Numbered from the stretch's first letter, positions 1 to 9,020 are shown. The stretch is 64,000 nucleotides of DNA from Dyadobacter sp. (GCF_017744695.1 NZ_JAGIAS010000002.1:434001-498000); one strand, 5' to 3'. Notes: generated by a model not told the origin, from the letters alone. Translations and numbers: made by a program.

Positions 1-2100
1 TGGACTGGCGAGCCAAGAAGTTACGCACACAAGGGTGCATCCGCATACCTGGGCGAGATTCGCCGCATGCTCCATGAGGGCAAACAAAAAGAAGCAGAGC
101 AACTGGCCAATGAGCAATTTATGAGCCAGCCCATGCGACAAATGGCATATCAGGCATTTGGAGATGTGTATGTCGACTTTCCGGGCCACGCGCAACATAG
201 CACATACGCACGCGAACTTGACCTCCACTCAGCCATTGTCAAAAGCAGTTACCAGTCCGGCGGCGTCCGCTATACCCGCGAGGCGTTTGCAAGCTATCCG
301 GCAAAAGCCATTTACTATCGGGTGACCAGCTCACAGAAAGGCAAACTGAATTTCACCGTGCGTATGGATGCCATTCACGCGAAAAAGGAAGTCAATGTTT
401 CTGAAAAAGAGATTGAATTGGAGGTTTACGTCGATAAAGGCACGCTACATGGCATTGCCCGATTGAAAGTTATTACCGATGGAGAGGTAAAACAAGCCGA
501 CGGAAAGTTGTCGATTGCAAAGGCCAGCCACGCGACGCTGGTACTTGCCGCTGCCACCAACTACATTGACTACAAAAATATAAGTGGCGACCCCGCTGCA
601 AAAACAGCCGAAATCCTCCGAAATGCACCCGTTTTCGAAAAGGCATTCGCCGTCCATTCCGCCGATTACCAAAAACTTTTCAACCGATTCGCATTGGATC
701 TTCCAGCCAGCGACGCCTCCCCACTCCCTACCGACGAGCGCCTGAGCCAGTTCAAAAGTAAACCCGACGACCCGGCGTTACTGGCATTGTATGTCCAGTT
801 CGCACGGTACCTGCTTATTTCCAGCAGCCGTCCGGGAACACATCCGGCCAATTTGCAAGGAAAATGGAACCACAAGCTCAATCCATCATGGGATAGCAAG
901 TACACGGTAAATATCAACACCGAGATGAACTATTGGCCTGCGGAAATGACCAACCTCAGTGAATGCCATGCGCCTTTGTTTCAAATGGTAAAAGATGTTT
1001 CTCAAACAGGGGCGGAAGTAGCGAAAGAGCATTACAATGCAAAGGGCTGGGTTTTGCACCATAATACGGATGTCTGGCGTGGGGCGGCGCCTATCAATGC
1101 GTCCAACCACGGCATTTGGGTGACGGGCGGTGCGTGGCTCAGTCTGCACTTGTGGGAACACTATCGCTTCACGCAGGATAAGGCATTCCTGCAAAACACA
1201 GCCTATCCGTTAATGAAGGGAGCGGCCGAATTTTTCCTCGATTTTCTGGTCAAAGATCCTGGAACAGGCTTCCTGATCAGTTCACCCTCCAACTCGCCCG
1301 AGAATGGCGGGCTCGTCGCTGGCCCTACCATGGACCATCAGATTATCCGTGCGCTATTCAAGGCTTGTATTGAAACAGCTGATATTTTAAAAACGGATGC
1401 CGCATTTGCCCAGAAACTGGCTGAAACGAGCAAGCAAATCGCGCCGAACCAGATTGGCCGTTACGGGCAGTTGCAGGAATGGATGACCGACATCGACGAC
1501 ACGACCAGCCACCACCGCCATGTTTCGCATTTATGGGGCGTGTACCCGGGCCAGGAAATCACCCCGGCCGGTACGCCCGAGCTCCTTAAAGCGGCGATGA
1601 AATCGCTCCATTACCGTGGCGACGACGGCACCGGATGGAGCCTGGCATGGAAAATCAACTATTGGGCGCGGTTCCTGGACGGCGAACATGCCTATACCAT
1701 GATCCGCAAGCTTTTTAACCCGGTGTACGACGCGGGTCAGAAAATGAGCGGCGGGGGCTCCTACCCCAACCTGTTTGACGCCCACCCGCCATTCCAGATC
1801 GACGGTAACTTCGGTGGCGCGGCCGGTATCCTCGAAACGCTGGTGCAAAGCCATCTCGACGAAATCAACCTGTTGCCTGCATTACCGAAAGCATTGCCCA
1901 CCGGACGCATTACCGGGCTTTGCACACGCGGCGGCTTTGAAATGGATATGGATTGGAAAAATGGAAGGCTCGAAGCCCTGACCGTCCGCTCGAAAGCCGG
2001 AAACAAATGCAGGCTGCGTTACGGTAACCAGGTAGTGTCGGTTAATACAACCAAGGGAAAAACCTATCGTTTCGGGCCGGATTTGAAGGTTTTGAAATAA
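1..2100 (+). CDS. Glycoside hydrolase family 95 (alpha-L-fucosidase-like), 5' end cut by window
   Basis: The reading frame is open from the first base, so the start lies outside the window and 699 residues are visible. Family 95 hydrolases are inverting enzymes that release alpha-L-fucose (some alpha-L-galactose) from glycans. Visible hallmarks are the NINTEMNYWPAE block (nt about 910-945), which carries the family's two conserved asparagines, the EWMTDID...HRHVSH stretch (nt 1477-1530) and the FQIDGNFGG block near nt 1793. Usual family length is about 750-800 aa, so only the N-terminal signal and part of the first beta domain are missing. The protein is probably periplasmic or extracellular, but the signal peptide cannot be seen. 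Family is clear; sugar specificity is inferred. Confidence 0.93.
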   Translation, partial: WTGEPRSYAHKGASAYLGEIRRMLHEGKQKEAEQLANEQFMSQPMRQMAYQAFGDVYVDFPGHAQHSTYARELDLHSAIVKSSYQSGGVRYTREAFASYPAKAIYYRVTSSQKGKLNFTVRMDAIHAKKEVNVSEKEIELEVYVDKGTLHGIARLKVITDGEVKQADGKLSIAKASHATLVLAAATNYIDYKNISGDPAAKTAEILRNAPVFEKAFAVHSADYQKLFNRFALDLPASDASPLPTDERLSQFKSKPDDPALLALYVQFARYLLISSSRPGTHPANLQGKWNHKLNPSWDSKYTVNINTEMNYWPAEMTNLSECHAPLFQMVKDVSQTGAEVAKEHYNAKGWVLHHNTDVWRGAAPINASNHGIWVTGGAWLSLHLWEHYRFTQDKAFLQNTAYPLMKGAAEFFLDFLVKDPGTGFLISSPSNSPENGGLVAGPTMDHQIIRALFKACIETADILKTDAAFAQKLAETSKQIAPNQIGRYGQLQEWMTDIDDTTSHHRHVSHLWGVYPGQEITPAGTPELLKAAMKSLHYRGDDGTGWSLAWKINYWARFLDGEHAYTMIRKLFNPVYDAGQKMSGGGSYPNLFDAHPPFQIDGNFGGAAGILETLVQSHLDEINLLPALPKALPTGRITGLCTRGGFEMDMDWKNGRLEALTVRSKAGNKCRLRYGNQVVSVNTTKGKTYRFGPDLKVLK

Positions 2101-2205
2101 AACCATTTTTTTTCAGCAGCGCTAAAATGCTGCTGACATACTGCTGTCACTCGGTGATGTTTAGTTTGTAATGTAATCAAACAATAAACTTTAAAAACCT
2201 TTGAC

Positions 2206-2724
2206 ATGGAAACTAACAACACCGCACAAGAACTGGCAGCTCCCACAACCGTTATTACTGCTGAGGCACTTCTGGAACATTGGCAGGGCCACCGCCGGGT
2301 CAGCCGGAAGGTTATCGAGGCATTTCCTGAGGATCAGTTTTATACTTTTTCGATCGGCGGCATGCGTACTTACGCCCAGCTCACCATGGAGATGATAGGC
2401 TTGGCCGCTCCCGGTATCCGCGGTATTGCTTTTGGCGACTGGACTTTCAGCGAGCCGGTCCTCGATCACTCGACTCCTGCTCCGGCCACCAAAGCGGAAG
2501 TGCTCAACCTTTGGGACCTGGTAACAGACTACATTAATACGCTGTGGCCACAGATTCCTGCGCAGCGCTTCAACGAAGTGGAAGCTGCATTCGGAATGTA
2601 CGAAAACACGATCTACAACACGATCCTTTACCTGATCGACAACGAAGTTCACCACCGTGCGCAAGGCTATGTGTACCTGCGTGCGCTGGGCGTAGAGCCC
2701 CCATTCTTCTGGGATCGTGCCTAA
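2206..2724 (+). CDS. DinB-family four-helix-bundle protein
   Basis: A 172-residue protein of the DinB/YfiT-like superfamily, small metal-binding four-helix bundles of mostly unknown reaction (some are thiol-dependent transferases, others damage-induced). The C-terminal helix has the NEVHHRAQGYVYLR block (about residues 145-158), matching the usual H-x3-H pattern before R/Q. The ATG at 2206 follows an AT-rich leader and is the first in-frame Met that keeps the whole domain. It is one of three DinB proteins in the window (also 12764-13258 and 18432-18998). The gene stands alone and is closed by a long hairpin. Substrate unknown. Confidence 0.85.
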   Translation: METNNTAQELAAPTTVITAEALLEHWQGHRRVSRKVIEAFPEDQFYTFSIGGMRTYAQLTMEMIGLAAPGIRGIAFGDWTFSEPVLDHSTPAPATKAEVLNLWDLVTDYINTLWPQIPAQRFNEVEAAFGMYENTIYNTILYLIDNEVHHRAQGYVYLRALGVEPPFFWDRA

Positions 2725-2737
2725 CAGTCGATGAATT

Positions 2738-2812
2738 AAGCCCCATTTCACTTTCTTCCGGATTAGCCTGCCGCCAATGCAACAGTGCATCGAAGGAAGG
2801 GAAATGGGGCTT
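2738..2812 (+). terminator. Long imperfect terminator hairpin after DinB gene
   Basis: AAGCCCCATTTC (2738-2749) pairs perfectly with GAAATGGGGCTT (2801-2812), with further internal pairing CTTCC (2755-2759)/GGAAG (2795-2799) and an apical ATGCA/TGCAT stem (2777-2790). It starts 14 nt after the DinB stop. The T-run after it is weak (TTTGATTTT). Confidence 0.6.
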
Positions 2813-2876
2813 TGATTTTCATGGAATGGTTTTAGTACCTACCTTAGCGTCATTGAAACTCTTGAATTTGAGAACT

Positions 2877-3512
2877 ATGCCGCACATGAAATCCAGATTA
2901 TTGACAGTAGCCGCCGCTGCGGGCCTGCTGTTTACCATCGACAATGTCAAAGCACAGGTAAGACAACCCGCGCCAACGGGACAAGTCCCGAGGGCCTACT
3001 CCGGCGCGCAGTCAGCCCCTGTCGCTACATTCAAACCCAGGCCGACCGGCCAGATAGCGCCCGAGGCACCTGGGCAGCTCGGAACCATCGTGCAACCCGC
3101 ACCGGCCGTAGCCCCCGTCCAGAAAATGTCCGAAGTGCAGGATCTGGGGTTTGAAGTGAACTCGCGCCCCGTTACCCAGCAGGGATCGGTCCCCAAAGTA
3201 AATACCTCGCAAGACCCGCGGACCATGCCGGAGCGCTACCAACAGCAACTGATACAGCAACAATCCGCGGCTGCCCCGGGGCAAGTTCAGCAGGTACAAA
3301 TGCAGCAGATTCCTTCAAGCGGGACGCCCGGCGTGGGAGCGCCCGCCCCTGGTACATATGCGCCTGGGACGCAAACCTCGCCTGTACCAAATACTACACA
3401 ACCTACCACTGGCCAGGCAGTACCGCAACAGGGGCCAGCCACTACCCAGTCGGCAACGCCCACTCAATATAGTGCTCCAAAAGCCGCGCATCAGCGCGTG
3501 GATCCGAAATAG
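2877..3512 (+). CDS. Secreted Pro/Gln/Thr-rich low-complexity protein
   Basis: Function not recognised. The ATG at 2877 or the in-frame ATG at 2886 gives a typical signal peptide (MKSR, then a hydrophobic AAAAAGLLF core, cleavage probably after VKA-Q at about residue 25). The mature part, about 185 aa, is dominated by Pro, Gln, Ala, Thr and Gly, with no recognisable fold. Short PTGQ-type motifs recur and a Q-rich stretch lies in the middle. The open frame extends upstream to 2544, but that part overlaps the DinB gene and lacks a signal, so I reject it. Export and disorder are inferred from composition. Confidence 0.6.
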   Translation: MPHMKSRLLTVAAAAGLLFTIDNVKAQVRQPAPTGQVPRAYSGAQSAPVATFKPRPTGQIAPEAPGQLGTIVQPAPAVAPVQKMSEVQDLGFEVNSRPVTQQGSVPKVNTSQDPRTMPERYQQQLIQQQSAAAPGQVQQVQMQQIPSSGTPGVGAPAPGTYAPGTQTSPVPNTTQPTTGQAVPQQGPATTQSATPTQYSAPKAAHQRVDPK

Positions 3513-3515
3513 TTT

Positions 3516-3588
3516 AAACCCCGGCAAAACTGCACTGCCCCCAAAAAGTGTCTAACTTTTTGGGGGCAGTGCAGTTTTGCCGGGGTTT
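3516..3588. terminator. Exceptionally long perfect hairpin (34-bp stem), bidirectional terminator
   Basis: The left arm 3516-3549 and right arm 3555-3588 are exact reverse complements over 34 bp, with a 5-nt loop GTCTA (3550-3554). Arms end in AAA and TTT and a T5 run follows, so it can terminate in either direction. It begins 4 nt after the stop codon at 3510-3512 and lies just outside the island starting near 3.8 kb. Confidence 0.8.
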
Positions 3589-3774
3589 TTCATTTCTTTG
3601 GCATTTGCTTCTGTTTGTCGGGGGCTTTCTTTGGCACAATCATACCCGCAACTTTGCCATATGATAATATCAGGTATTATCACGTATCAAAAATTAAATA
3701 AACACCTTAAAATCAATCATTTGATAATTTTAGTATATGCTCAGTTATAATGGGTATATGCACAATTATCAACC

Positions 3775-3787
3775 TTTCATTGTGAGT
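3775..3787 (+). repeat. Left candidate att repeat of the island
   Basis: TTTCATTGTGAGT, identical to 10772-10784, lying 39 bp upstream of the recombinase start codon, the usual position of an att site relative to int. Confidence 0.45.
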
Positions 3788-3790
3788 TTT

Positions 3791-3813
3791 TTGTGATAGA
3801 TTTGCTATCACAA
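3791..3813 (+). promoter_or_regulatory. Inverted repeat in recombinase leader
   Basis: TTGTGATAG (3791-3799) and CTATCACAA (3805-3813) form a perfect 9-5-9 dyad 13 nt before the recombinase ATG. It could be an operator, a recombinase arm-type site, or an mRNA hairpin limiting translation. TTGTGA resembles the adjacent att core. Confidence 0.4.
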
Positions 3814-3826
3814 CACCTCCAAACGT

Positions 3827-5206
3827 ATGAAATTACCTACTGTAGCCATATTTTTCGACAAGCGCCGGATCAAAGAAGGACACGCGTCAGTAAAGTTATC
3901 TGTCTATTACAATGCGAAACAGAAGCAGTTTTCCACCGGACTCATTCTCACTGACGAACAGATCGAGTTTTTAAACAAGCACAAATCAGGTCTGACGGGT
4001 AAGGTGCGCGATGAGAGCCTTCGAAATCTTTGGAACAAAATCTACGGTCGTGAATATCTTGATGAACTGACAGGAGATAAAAAGGATTCTTGGCTTCGGA
4101 AAGCTCAGATCGCAATCTCGAAAATCGAGCATAGATTTTCTTTCGAAGAATTCCAGGCGCTGCTGCTGACGGAGAGGCACGATCCTGCCGTATTTCCAAA
4201 TGATTTGATAGTTGCGTTACGAGATCAAGAAAAATTGCTTTCTGATCAAGAAAACTATACTCGCGCCACTATATTTCGATCTGCCGCGAACAGCATCGAA
4301 AGGTTCGTCATCGACACCGGTATAACTAATAAATCGAATCCCAAAGTACCCTTCGTCTTAGTGAATAAGGATTTTTTGAAACGGTACGAGAAATACCTAC
4401 TTGACAATGGCGGGTTTCGACCATTGACAAAAACGAGGAGACCCGTAGGACAAACAACCGTTTCGTTTTACATGAGTGGAATCAAGAAAGTTGTCAACGA
4501 AGCTGTAAAGGCCAAAATCCTCCCAAAAGAAGATTATCCATTTGGAGGAGAAGGATATCGCATCCCTAAAGGCAAAAATACAAAGAAGGCTCTACCAAGC
4601 GACGTCATTTCGGCGGTACTGGGGTATTCAAGCAAGTTTACCAGAAGGAACTACGCTATGGACGTATGGAAATTCTCGTACTTCTGCGGGGGAATGAATA
4701 TGACTGATTTAGCTCGACTTAAATGGAGGAACGTAGACTTAATAAATAATCAGATCTCCTTCATCAGGCGAAAGACTCGAACCACCAAGGAAAATGCTGG
4801 GCAAGAAACGGTTATATCTTTAATGCCGGAAGCGTTGGAAATCATCAGGAAATGGGGGCGGCCTAACGGAGGTCGAAACGACTTTATCTTTCCTGAACTA
4901 AGTCTTGGCATGAATGAAAAGCAAATTCATTTAGCAATCTACAGTCTAACGCGCCGCGTTAACCGGATGCTCGTGGTGATTCTTAAAGAACTCGGGATCC
5001 AAGCAAAAATTAGAACTTATGAGGCTAGGCATAGCTATGCCACCACCTTGGCGCGGGCGCAAGTCCCTCTGGCCTTTATTTCACAGGGGCTAGGCCTTTC
5101 CAGCCTCGCAACTACCGAGAGGTATCTCGGGTCGTTTGAGTACGAACAAACACAGCAGTTCCTCAGCGCTCTAATCCCTAAAAAACAAGATAGCCAGGAG
5201 TCATAG
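3827..5206 (+). CDS. Tyrosine-type site-specific recombinase (integrase)
   Basis: A 459-residue integrase of the Bacteroidota mobile-element type. It has an N-terminal arm-binding domain (about 1-90), a SAM-like core-binding domain (about 100-230) and a C-terminal catalytic domain. Catalytic features: YEARHSYAT near residue 400 (box II R/H), GLGLSSLATTERYLG near 422-436 with the nucleophilic Tyr at about 433. In box I the usual Arg position reads GGMNMTDLARL, an Arg I loss also seen in Bacteroides conjugative-element integrases. It lies 40 bp inside the left candidate att repeat and probably mobilises the island. Strong ORF, apparently intact. Confidence 0.93.
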   Translation: MKLPTVAIFFDKRRIKEGHASVKLSVYYNAKQKQFSTGLILTDEQIEFLNKHKSGLTGKVRDESLRNLWNKIYGREYLDELTGDKKDSWLRKAQIAISKIEHRFSFEEFQALLLTERHDPAVFPNDLIVALRDQEKLLSDQENYTRATIFRSAANSIERFVIDTGITNKSNPKVPFVLVNKDFLKRYEKYLLDNGGFRPLTKTRRPVGQTTVSFYMSGIKKVVNEAVKAKILPKEDYPFGGEGYRIPKGKNTKKALPSDVISAVLGYSSKFTRRNYAMDVWKFSYFCGGMNMTDLARLKWRNVDLINNQISFIRRKTRTTKENAGQETVISLMPEALEIIRKWGRPNGGRNDFIFPELSLGMNEKQIHLAIYSLTRRVNRMLVVILKELGIQAKIRTYEARHSYATTLARAQVPLAFISQGLGLSSLATTERYLGSFEYEQTQQFLSALIPKKQDSQES

Positions 5207-5426
5207 ATTCCGGGCCATTGTCATAGGGCACACCGGGATGTGCCGTCCCCCCCTCTACATTAGGAAAACCAAGTAGAAGAATCCCAATTTACAAAATTAA
5301 GAAGTACTTCCAAATGCGACAGGTAACTGACAGAGTAATTTCTAAAAGGCCAGAGGATCACGATATAGCGTGAATCTTGTTTATACTTAGTTACTTACTA
5401 ACTTCGGAAAAACAAACACTTTACAC

Positions 5427-6143
5427 ATGAGTTTCTTTTCCTTGCTTCGTTTGGCCTCAATGGCAACTATTGTTCTTACTTCTACGGCTTTGTCGTGTCA
5501 AGATCATAATATTCCAGATCCTGATCCCGTCTCAAATTGCACCCGCATTGACGATACTCCGCGAGCAGTGGATTGTGAATTTGAAATTGTAGAAGTCGCA
5601 TTTTATAGGGGCTCAGTTTCAGATGAGAACCTGTATGGAAAAGTTACACCAAATGACTCTAATCTCGTAATAAAGGAGCGATTCAAGTATGAATTTGTTG
5701 CCGGCTCTGCCAGTTCGCTCTTTTCGATTGGACTTATTGCAAAGATTACGGTCAAGCGCATAGCACCCGCCCCGGCAGGATCCAACATATATATATTTCG
5801 GTCGACGATCCAATCCTTCAAGGACCCCCGTTTTCCAGAGGCGGAGAGAGATAGCAGATTCGGCTTCCTTCTTGATGATGATCGATATGATCAGGTTGCA
5901 ATAGACGTGCCGGTCGGAGGGACATTTACGTACAACGACATTATGGCAGGCTTTCAAGGCCAATACACTACCGACAAAACGACTGGCTTATTTGTCTACC
6001 CAGTAAATCCCACCTGGGTTATTGTTCAGAACGTTGAAACATCCAAGAAGCTCAGAAACGTGCCATATAGCTACACGCTTTTCCGGGATCAAGCAGAAGC
6101 AAGGCTAAAATTCGTGCCCAAAGTTATTGCATCTGGGGTTTAG
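5427..6143 (+). CDS. Island lipoprotein, paralogue 1
   Basis: A 238-aa predicted lipoprotein. The lipobox is LSC at residues about 22-24 after a hydrophobic leader, followed by QDHNIPDPDP, which leaves the acyl-anchored Cys at the head of a Pro/Asp-rich linker. A conserved block, NC-x-R-(I/V)-(D/E)...RA...CEFEIV, is shared with the proteins at 7425-8201 and 8260-8979, so the three form one family. This copy is the most divergent. The family is not recognised; mature proteins look all-beta. Likely at the outer membrane or surface. It is followed by about 377 bp without a credible gene, containing a tRNA-like repeat. Confidence 0.75.
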   Translation: MSFFSLLRLASMATIVLTSTALSCQDHNIPDPDPVSNCTRIDDTPRAVDCEFEIVEVAFYRGSVSDENLYGKVTPNDSNLVIKERFKYEFVAGSASSLFSIGLIAKITVKRIAPAPAGSNIYIFRSTIQSFKDPRFPEAERDSRFGFLLDDDRYDQVAIDVPVGGTFTYNDIMAGFQGQYTTDKTTGLFVYPVNPTWVIVQNVETSKKLRNVPYSYTLFRDQAEARLKFVPKVIASGV

Positions 6144-6215
6144 TATTAAATAAAAAGACAAAGATCATGCTGAATAAAATGGGTGATTTTTGTCTTTTTA
6201 AGATGCCTGAGCCAT

Positions 6216-6258
6216 GACCGAGGAGACGAAAGCTCGAATCTCTCATGCGTCGAGTGCT
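6216..6258 (+). repeat. tRNA-3'-end-like direct repeat, degenerate copy
   Basis: This 43-nt segment matches 9212-9254 at 38 of 43 positions, and all five differences are transitions. It resembles a tRNA T-arm plus acceptor 3' strand, but its T-stem has a mismatch (GAAAG/CTCTC). Its upstream 14-mer CCTGAGCCATGACC (6206-6219) recurs with one change at 7253-7266. The rest of 6144-6520 holds no supported gene. Confidence 0.6.
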
Positions 6259-6520
6259 ACTTGATTAATGAACGAACACCAGATATCAGTGAACAGCTAC
6301 CTTTTGATAAAATTCGCGCGTATTGTCCCCCCAACAACGGGATATACGCAACACTTCACACAACTCCCACATTATTAGTTATTTATAATAACTTTTTTGA
6401 GTAACGATTAATCACCTAACAGGCTGATTTTTAACATTTTATTTGCAAATAAATTAACCCTTTTCGTTCGTTTTGTGTTATTATTGCGAGTGTTAAAATG
6501 CGTTATCGCCAGAACCCAAA

Positions 6521-6946
6521 ATGATAAGTAAAAAAGGACAGGATAATCCAAAAACTTCCATTGAGATGAATTTTGGAAAAGATTCCGAGCAGACATCCCC
6601 CGAAAATCTGAGAGTGTCGAAAGATGGCCTGGCAGGGAGATTAAAGGTTTTCACTGGGCAGCAAGGAGATTTTGTAGTTAGTATCGTGCCTAGCCTTAAC
6701 GTCTCTGGATATGGCCATACCGAAGCGGAAGCCATGGAATCATTGAGAGAGACCCTTGGGACATTCTTCATCGACTTGTTTGAACTTCCGGAGGTACAAC
6801 GACACAGGGAACTTAATAAACTTGGATGGGAAGCCGAGCCAATGTTTAAGAAAAAGTTCTCAAAGGCATTTATCGACCAAAATGGTGTGCTGCAAGACTT
6901 CGACAACCCAGAGCAGGTAAAAACTTCAATTTTAACTGCTGCGTAG
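6521..6946 (+). CDS. hicB: HicB-like antitoxin
   Basis: A 141-aa protein containing a HicB-type partial RNase-H fold: GDFVVSIVPSLNVSGYG followed by HTEAEAMESLRETL (about residues 50-85), the classic strand-strand-helix pattern with a G-x-G-x-T-x2-E-A turn. HicB neutralises HicA and often autoregulates its operon. The C-terminal tail has no obvious ribbon-helix-helix or HTH domain, and the N-terminal 35 residues are polar and unlike typical HicB. The stop is 2 nt before the hicA-like start, so the pair is translationally coupled, with antitoxin first (reverse of the common hicA-hicB order). Confidence 0.75.
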   Translation: MISKKGQDNPKTSIEMNFGKDSEQTSPENLRVSKDGLAGRLKVFTGQQGDFVVSIVPSLNVSGYGHTEAEAMESLRETLGTFFIDLFELPEVQRHRELNKLGWEAEPMFKKKFSKAFIDQNGVLQDFDNPEQVKTSILTAA

Positions 6947-6948
6947 AT

Positions 6949-7188
6949 TTGGGGAATAACAGGCCAATAAAAGTAAAGGATTGGATTCGATTTCTTGAAG
7001 CGCACGGATGCAAAAAGAACCGCCATCAGGATGGTTCTCACGAAAAGTGGAAGTGCCCAGGTTGCTTCCGAACTATTGTATTCCGACACCAGGAGAAGGA
7101 AATTCCTGCGCTGCACCTTCGGACAAACCTACAAAGCATGGATATGTCAATAGATTACCTATATGAGTGGGTGGAAAAGAATTGCTAA
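6949..7188 (+). CDS. hicA: HicA-like mRNA interferase toxin
   Basis: A 79-aa protein of the HicA family, small dsRBD-fold ribonucleases that cut mRNA. It has the family layout: KVKDWIRFLEAHGC (helix 1), then the catalytic-His motif DGSHEKW (about residues 27-33), a beta strand TIVFRHQ, and a final helix. The frame only offers TTG at 6949 as a start near the antitoxin stop; no ATG precedes the domain. A CPGC motif (residues about 36-39) inside the second strand is unusual and could bind metal. Confidence 0.78.
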   Translation: MGNNRPIKVKDWIRFLEAHGCKKNRHQDGSHEKWKCPGCFRTIVFRHQEKEIPALHLRTNLQSMDMSIDYLYEWVEKNC

Positions 7189-7424
7189 TAAATCAGAGGC
7201 CTATAAAGCCCTTTTTTAATGAATACCGGTAAACTAAATCGAATTAGCCTTTCCTGAGCCATAACCTACTTATTTTCCACTTCTTTACCAGCCAGTACTA
7301 CAACAAATTTTCTGCAGACCCGTCTCCTTCTGTTGCCGGACGTATACAGCTGATTGGCACGAGTAGTATTTGACTTACAGTTACTTATATTTCGTAACTT
7401 CTGTCAACCTTACTACTCAGCAAA

Positions 7425-8201
7425 ATGAAAAGCTATCCCCTTATCAAAATCGCAGCCTTGTCCGCCGTCCTTACAACGGTTATGGCTTTTTCCTGCCAGG
7501 ATCACCACAATCCAGACCCTGATCCTGTTACTAATTGCGAGCGCGTAGAGGGTGGTGCCCGCGCGTTCCCCTGTGAATTTGAAATTGTAAAACTTGAGTT
7601 CCTTCGCGGTACTACCAACCAGGTAGTAAGCACCTTTCTACCTGGTAACGCCAAGGTTGCATTGCCTATCAATGCGTCGCAGGCGTACTTTTGGCTCTCG
7701 ATGCATTCGAGTGTGTATATGCAGTACCGCGTGCGCGTACATGTGAAACGGATTGCACCCGCTTCATTTCAGCCGGTGGGTGGTTACGAATTGGTGTATT
7801 ACCGCATGGCTCCGATCGTGCCCGGATACCCGCCTGTTTATAACGACATCATTGCCGAGCCCGGTGTCGTGGAGTCGGCGGGAAATACCCTGCCACTTTC
7901 TCCCGCCAAAAGGCCCGTTAACTTCGATATGCCAGTGGGTGAAACACGGACAGCCGAGTTGCTGGTTACCCTCGGTTTCGATTACGAGATTCTGGGTGGT
8001 GTGTATGACGCGGAAATGATGATCGGAGTCGTGAACAACACAACGGCTCTCAAACTTTCTGGCACTCCCTACAACTACAATCGCGGAAGAGACATTCAAG
8101 AGGCAAAACTGTCGTTTGTACCTGAATCAACTTGCGAAAGCAACGCCAATTGCCAGATACTTAATCAAGGAACGTGGCAAGCCCCTGATTGGGCATTTTA
8201 A
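7425..8201 (+). CDS. Island lipoprotein, paralogue 2
   Basis: A 258-aa predicted lipoprotein: MKSYPLIKIAALSAVLTT leader, lipobox FSC at about 22-24, then QDHHNPDPDP. It shares the NC-x-R...RAFPCEFEIVKLEF block with paralogues 1 and 3 and is especially close to paralogue 3, including about 45 bp upstream of the ATG (CAACCTT...GCAAAATGAAAA), so this is a recent tandem duplication. The C-terminal about 25 residues are unique and contain two Cys. Function unknown; an outer-membrane or surface role is inferred from the lipobox. Confidence 0.8.
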   Translation: MKSYPLIKIAALSAVLTTVMAFSCQDHHNPDPDPVTNCERVEGGARAFPCEFEIVKLEFLRGTTNQVVSTFLPGNAKVALPINASQAYFWLSMHSSVYMQYRVRVHVKRIAPASFQPVGGYELVYYRMAPIVPGYPPVYNDIIAEPGVVESAGNTLPLSPAKRPVNFDMPVGETRTAELLVTLGFDYEILGGVYDAEMMIGVVNNTTALKLSGTPYNYNRGRDIQEAKLSFVPESTCESNANCQILNQGTWQAPDWAF

Positions 8202-8259
8202 CATTTGGTTGCCGGCTACTTCTATTTTGTAACTTCTATCAACCTTGCCGCTCTGCAAA

Positions 8260-8979
8260 ATGAAAAACTATTCCCTTATCAAGATTGCAGCTATGTCTGC
8301 CGTATTTGTAACAGCCATGGCGTTTTCCTGCCAGGATCACAATTTGCCCAATCCGGATCCAGTGGTTAACTGCAAACGCATCGATGGGACACCACGTGCA
8401 TTTCCTTGTGAATTTGAGATTGTCAAGGTGGAGTTCTTGCGAAACAATACCTCACAGGTAGTCAGGACAGTTTTCCCATCAGATCCAAATGTTGAATTGC
8501 CAATTAACGCCGCCAAATTTTATGGTTGGGGATCGGGCCGCTCTTACATATTTATGCAATACAATATTAGAGTTCACGTGAAGAGGGTCGCTAATCCATC
8601 ATTTCTGCCTGTGGGAGGATACGAGGTTATGGACTATAGTCTTACGCCGGCTTACCCGCCCTACCCACCACTTCATGATGATCTCATTGGCCCTGGTGGA
8701 TGGCCTCCTCCTGGTTCTCCTGCGGCAAATCCTGTTGCATTTGACATGGCGATCGGGGAGACGAGAACCGTCGAGAAAATGGTGACAATGCAATTCAACA
8801 CAGAATTTCCGCCAGTTACCCTGTCATATGGACCCAACATTGTAAGTGTGGTCAACAATACAACAACTATTAAGTTGATAAACGCCCCGTATAACTATGA
8901 CAGGTTAAGGGATGTTCATGAAGCAAGAATAGCTATCAACCCGTCGCTGACGTGCGAACCAGGAGAACTATGCCTGTAA
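8260..8979 (+). CDS. Island lipoprotein, paralogue 3
   Basis: About 239 aa. I choose the ATG at 8260 (MKNYSLIKIAAMS), not the upstream in-frame 8245, because it aligns exactly with the start of paralogue 2. The lipobox is FSC followed by QDHNLPNPDP, with the same NCKRIDG...RAFPCEFEIVKVEF block. Conserved later blocks include VHVKR(I/V)A, PVGGYE, (P/A)xxFDMxxGETRT and VVNNTTxxKL. Paralogues 2 and 3 sit 58 bp apart in the same direction. Function unknown. Confidence 0.8.
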   Translation: MKNYSLIKIAAMSAVFVTAMAFSCQDHNLPNPDPVVNCKRIDGTPRAFPCEFEIVKVEFLRNNTSQVVRTVFPSDPNVELPINAAKFYGWGSGRSYIFMQYNIRVHVKRVANPSFLPVGGYEVMDYSLTPAYPPYPPLHDDLIGPGGWPPPGSPAANPVAFDMAIGETRTVEKMVTMQFNTEFPPVTLSYGPNIVSVVNNTTTIKLINAPYNYDRLRDVHEARIAINPSLTCEPGELCL

Positions 8980-9020
8980 ACAGCTGCTCGTACTAATTTT
9001 GCAGACATCGGACTGGGCAA

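Noticed and set aside
2544..2876. Upstream extension of the secreted Pro/Gln-rich protein
   Set aside because: It overlaps the DinB gene in another frame and would hide the signal peptide.
6183..6404. 73-aa frame over the tRNA-like repeat
   Set aside because: It only reads through repeat sequence and has no homologous features.
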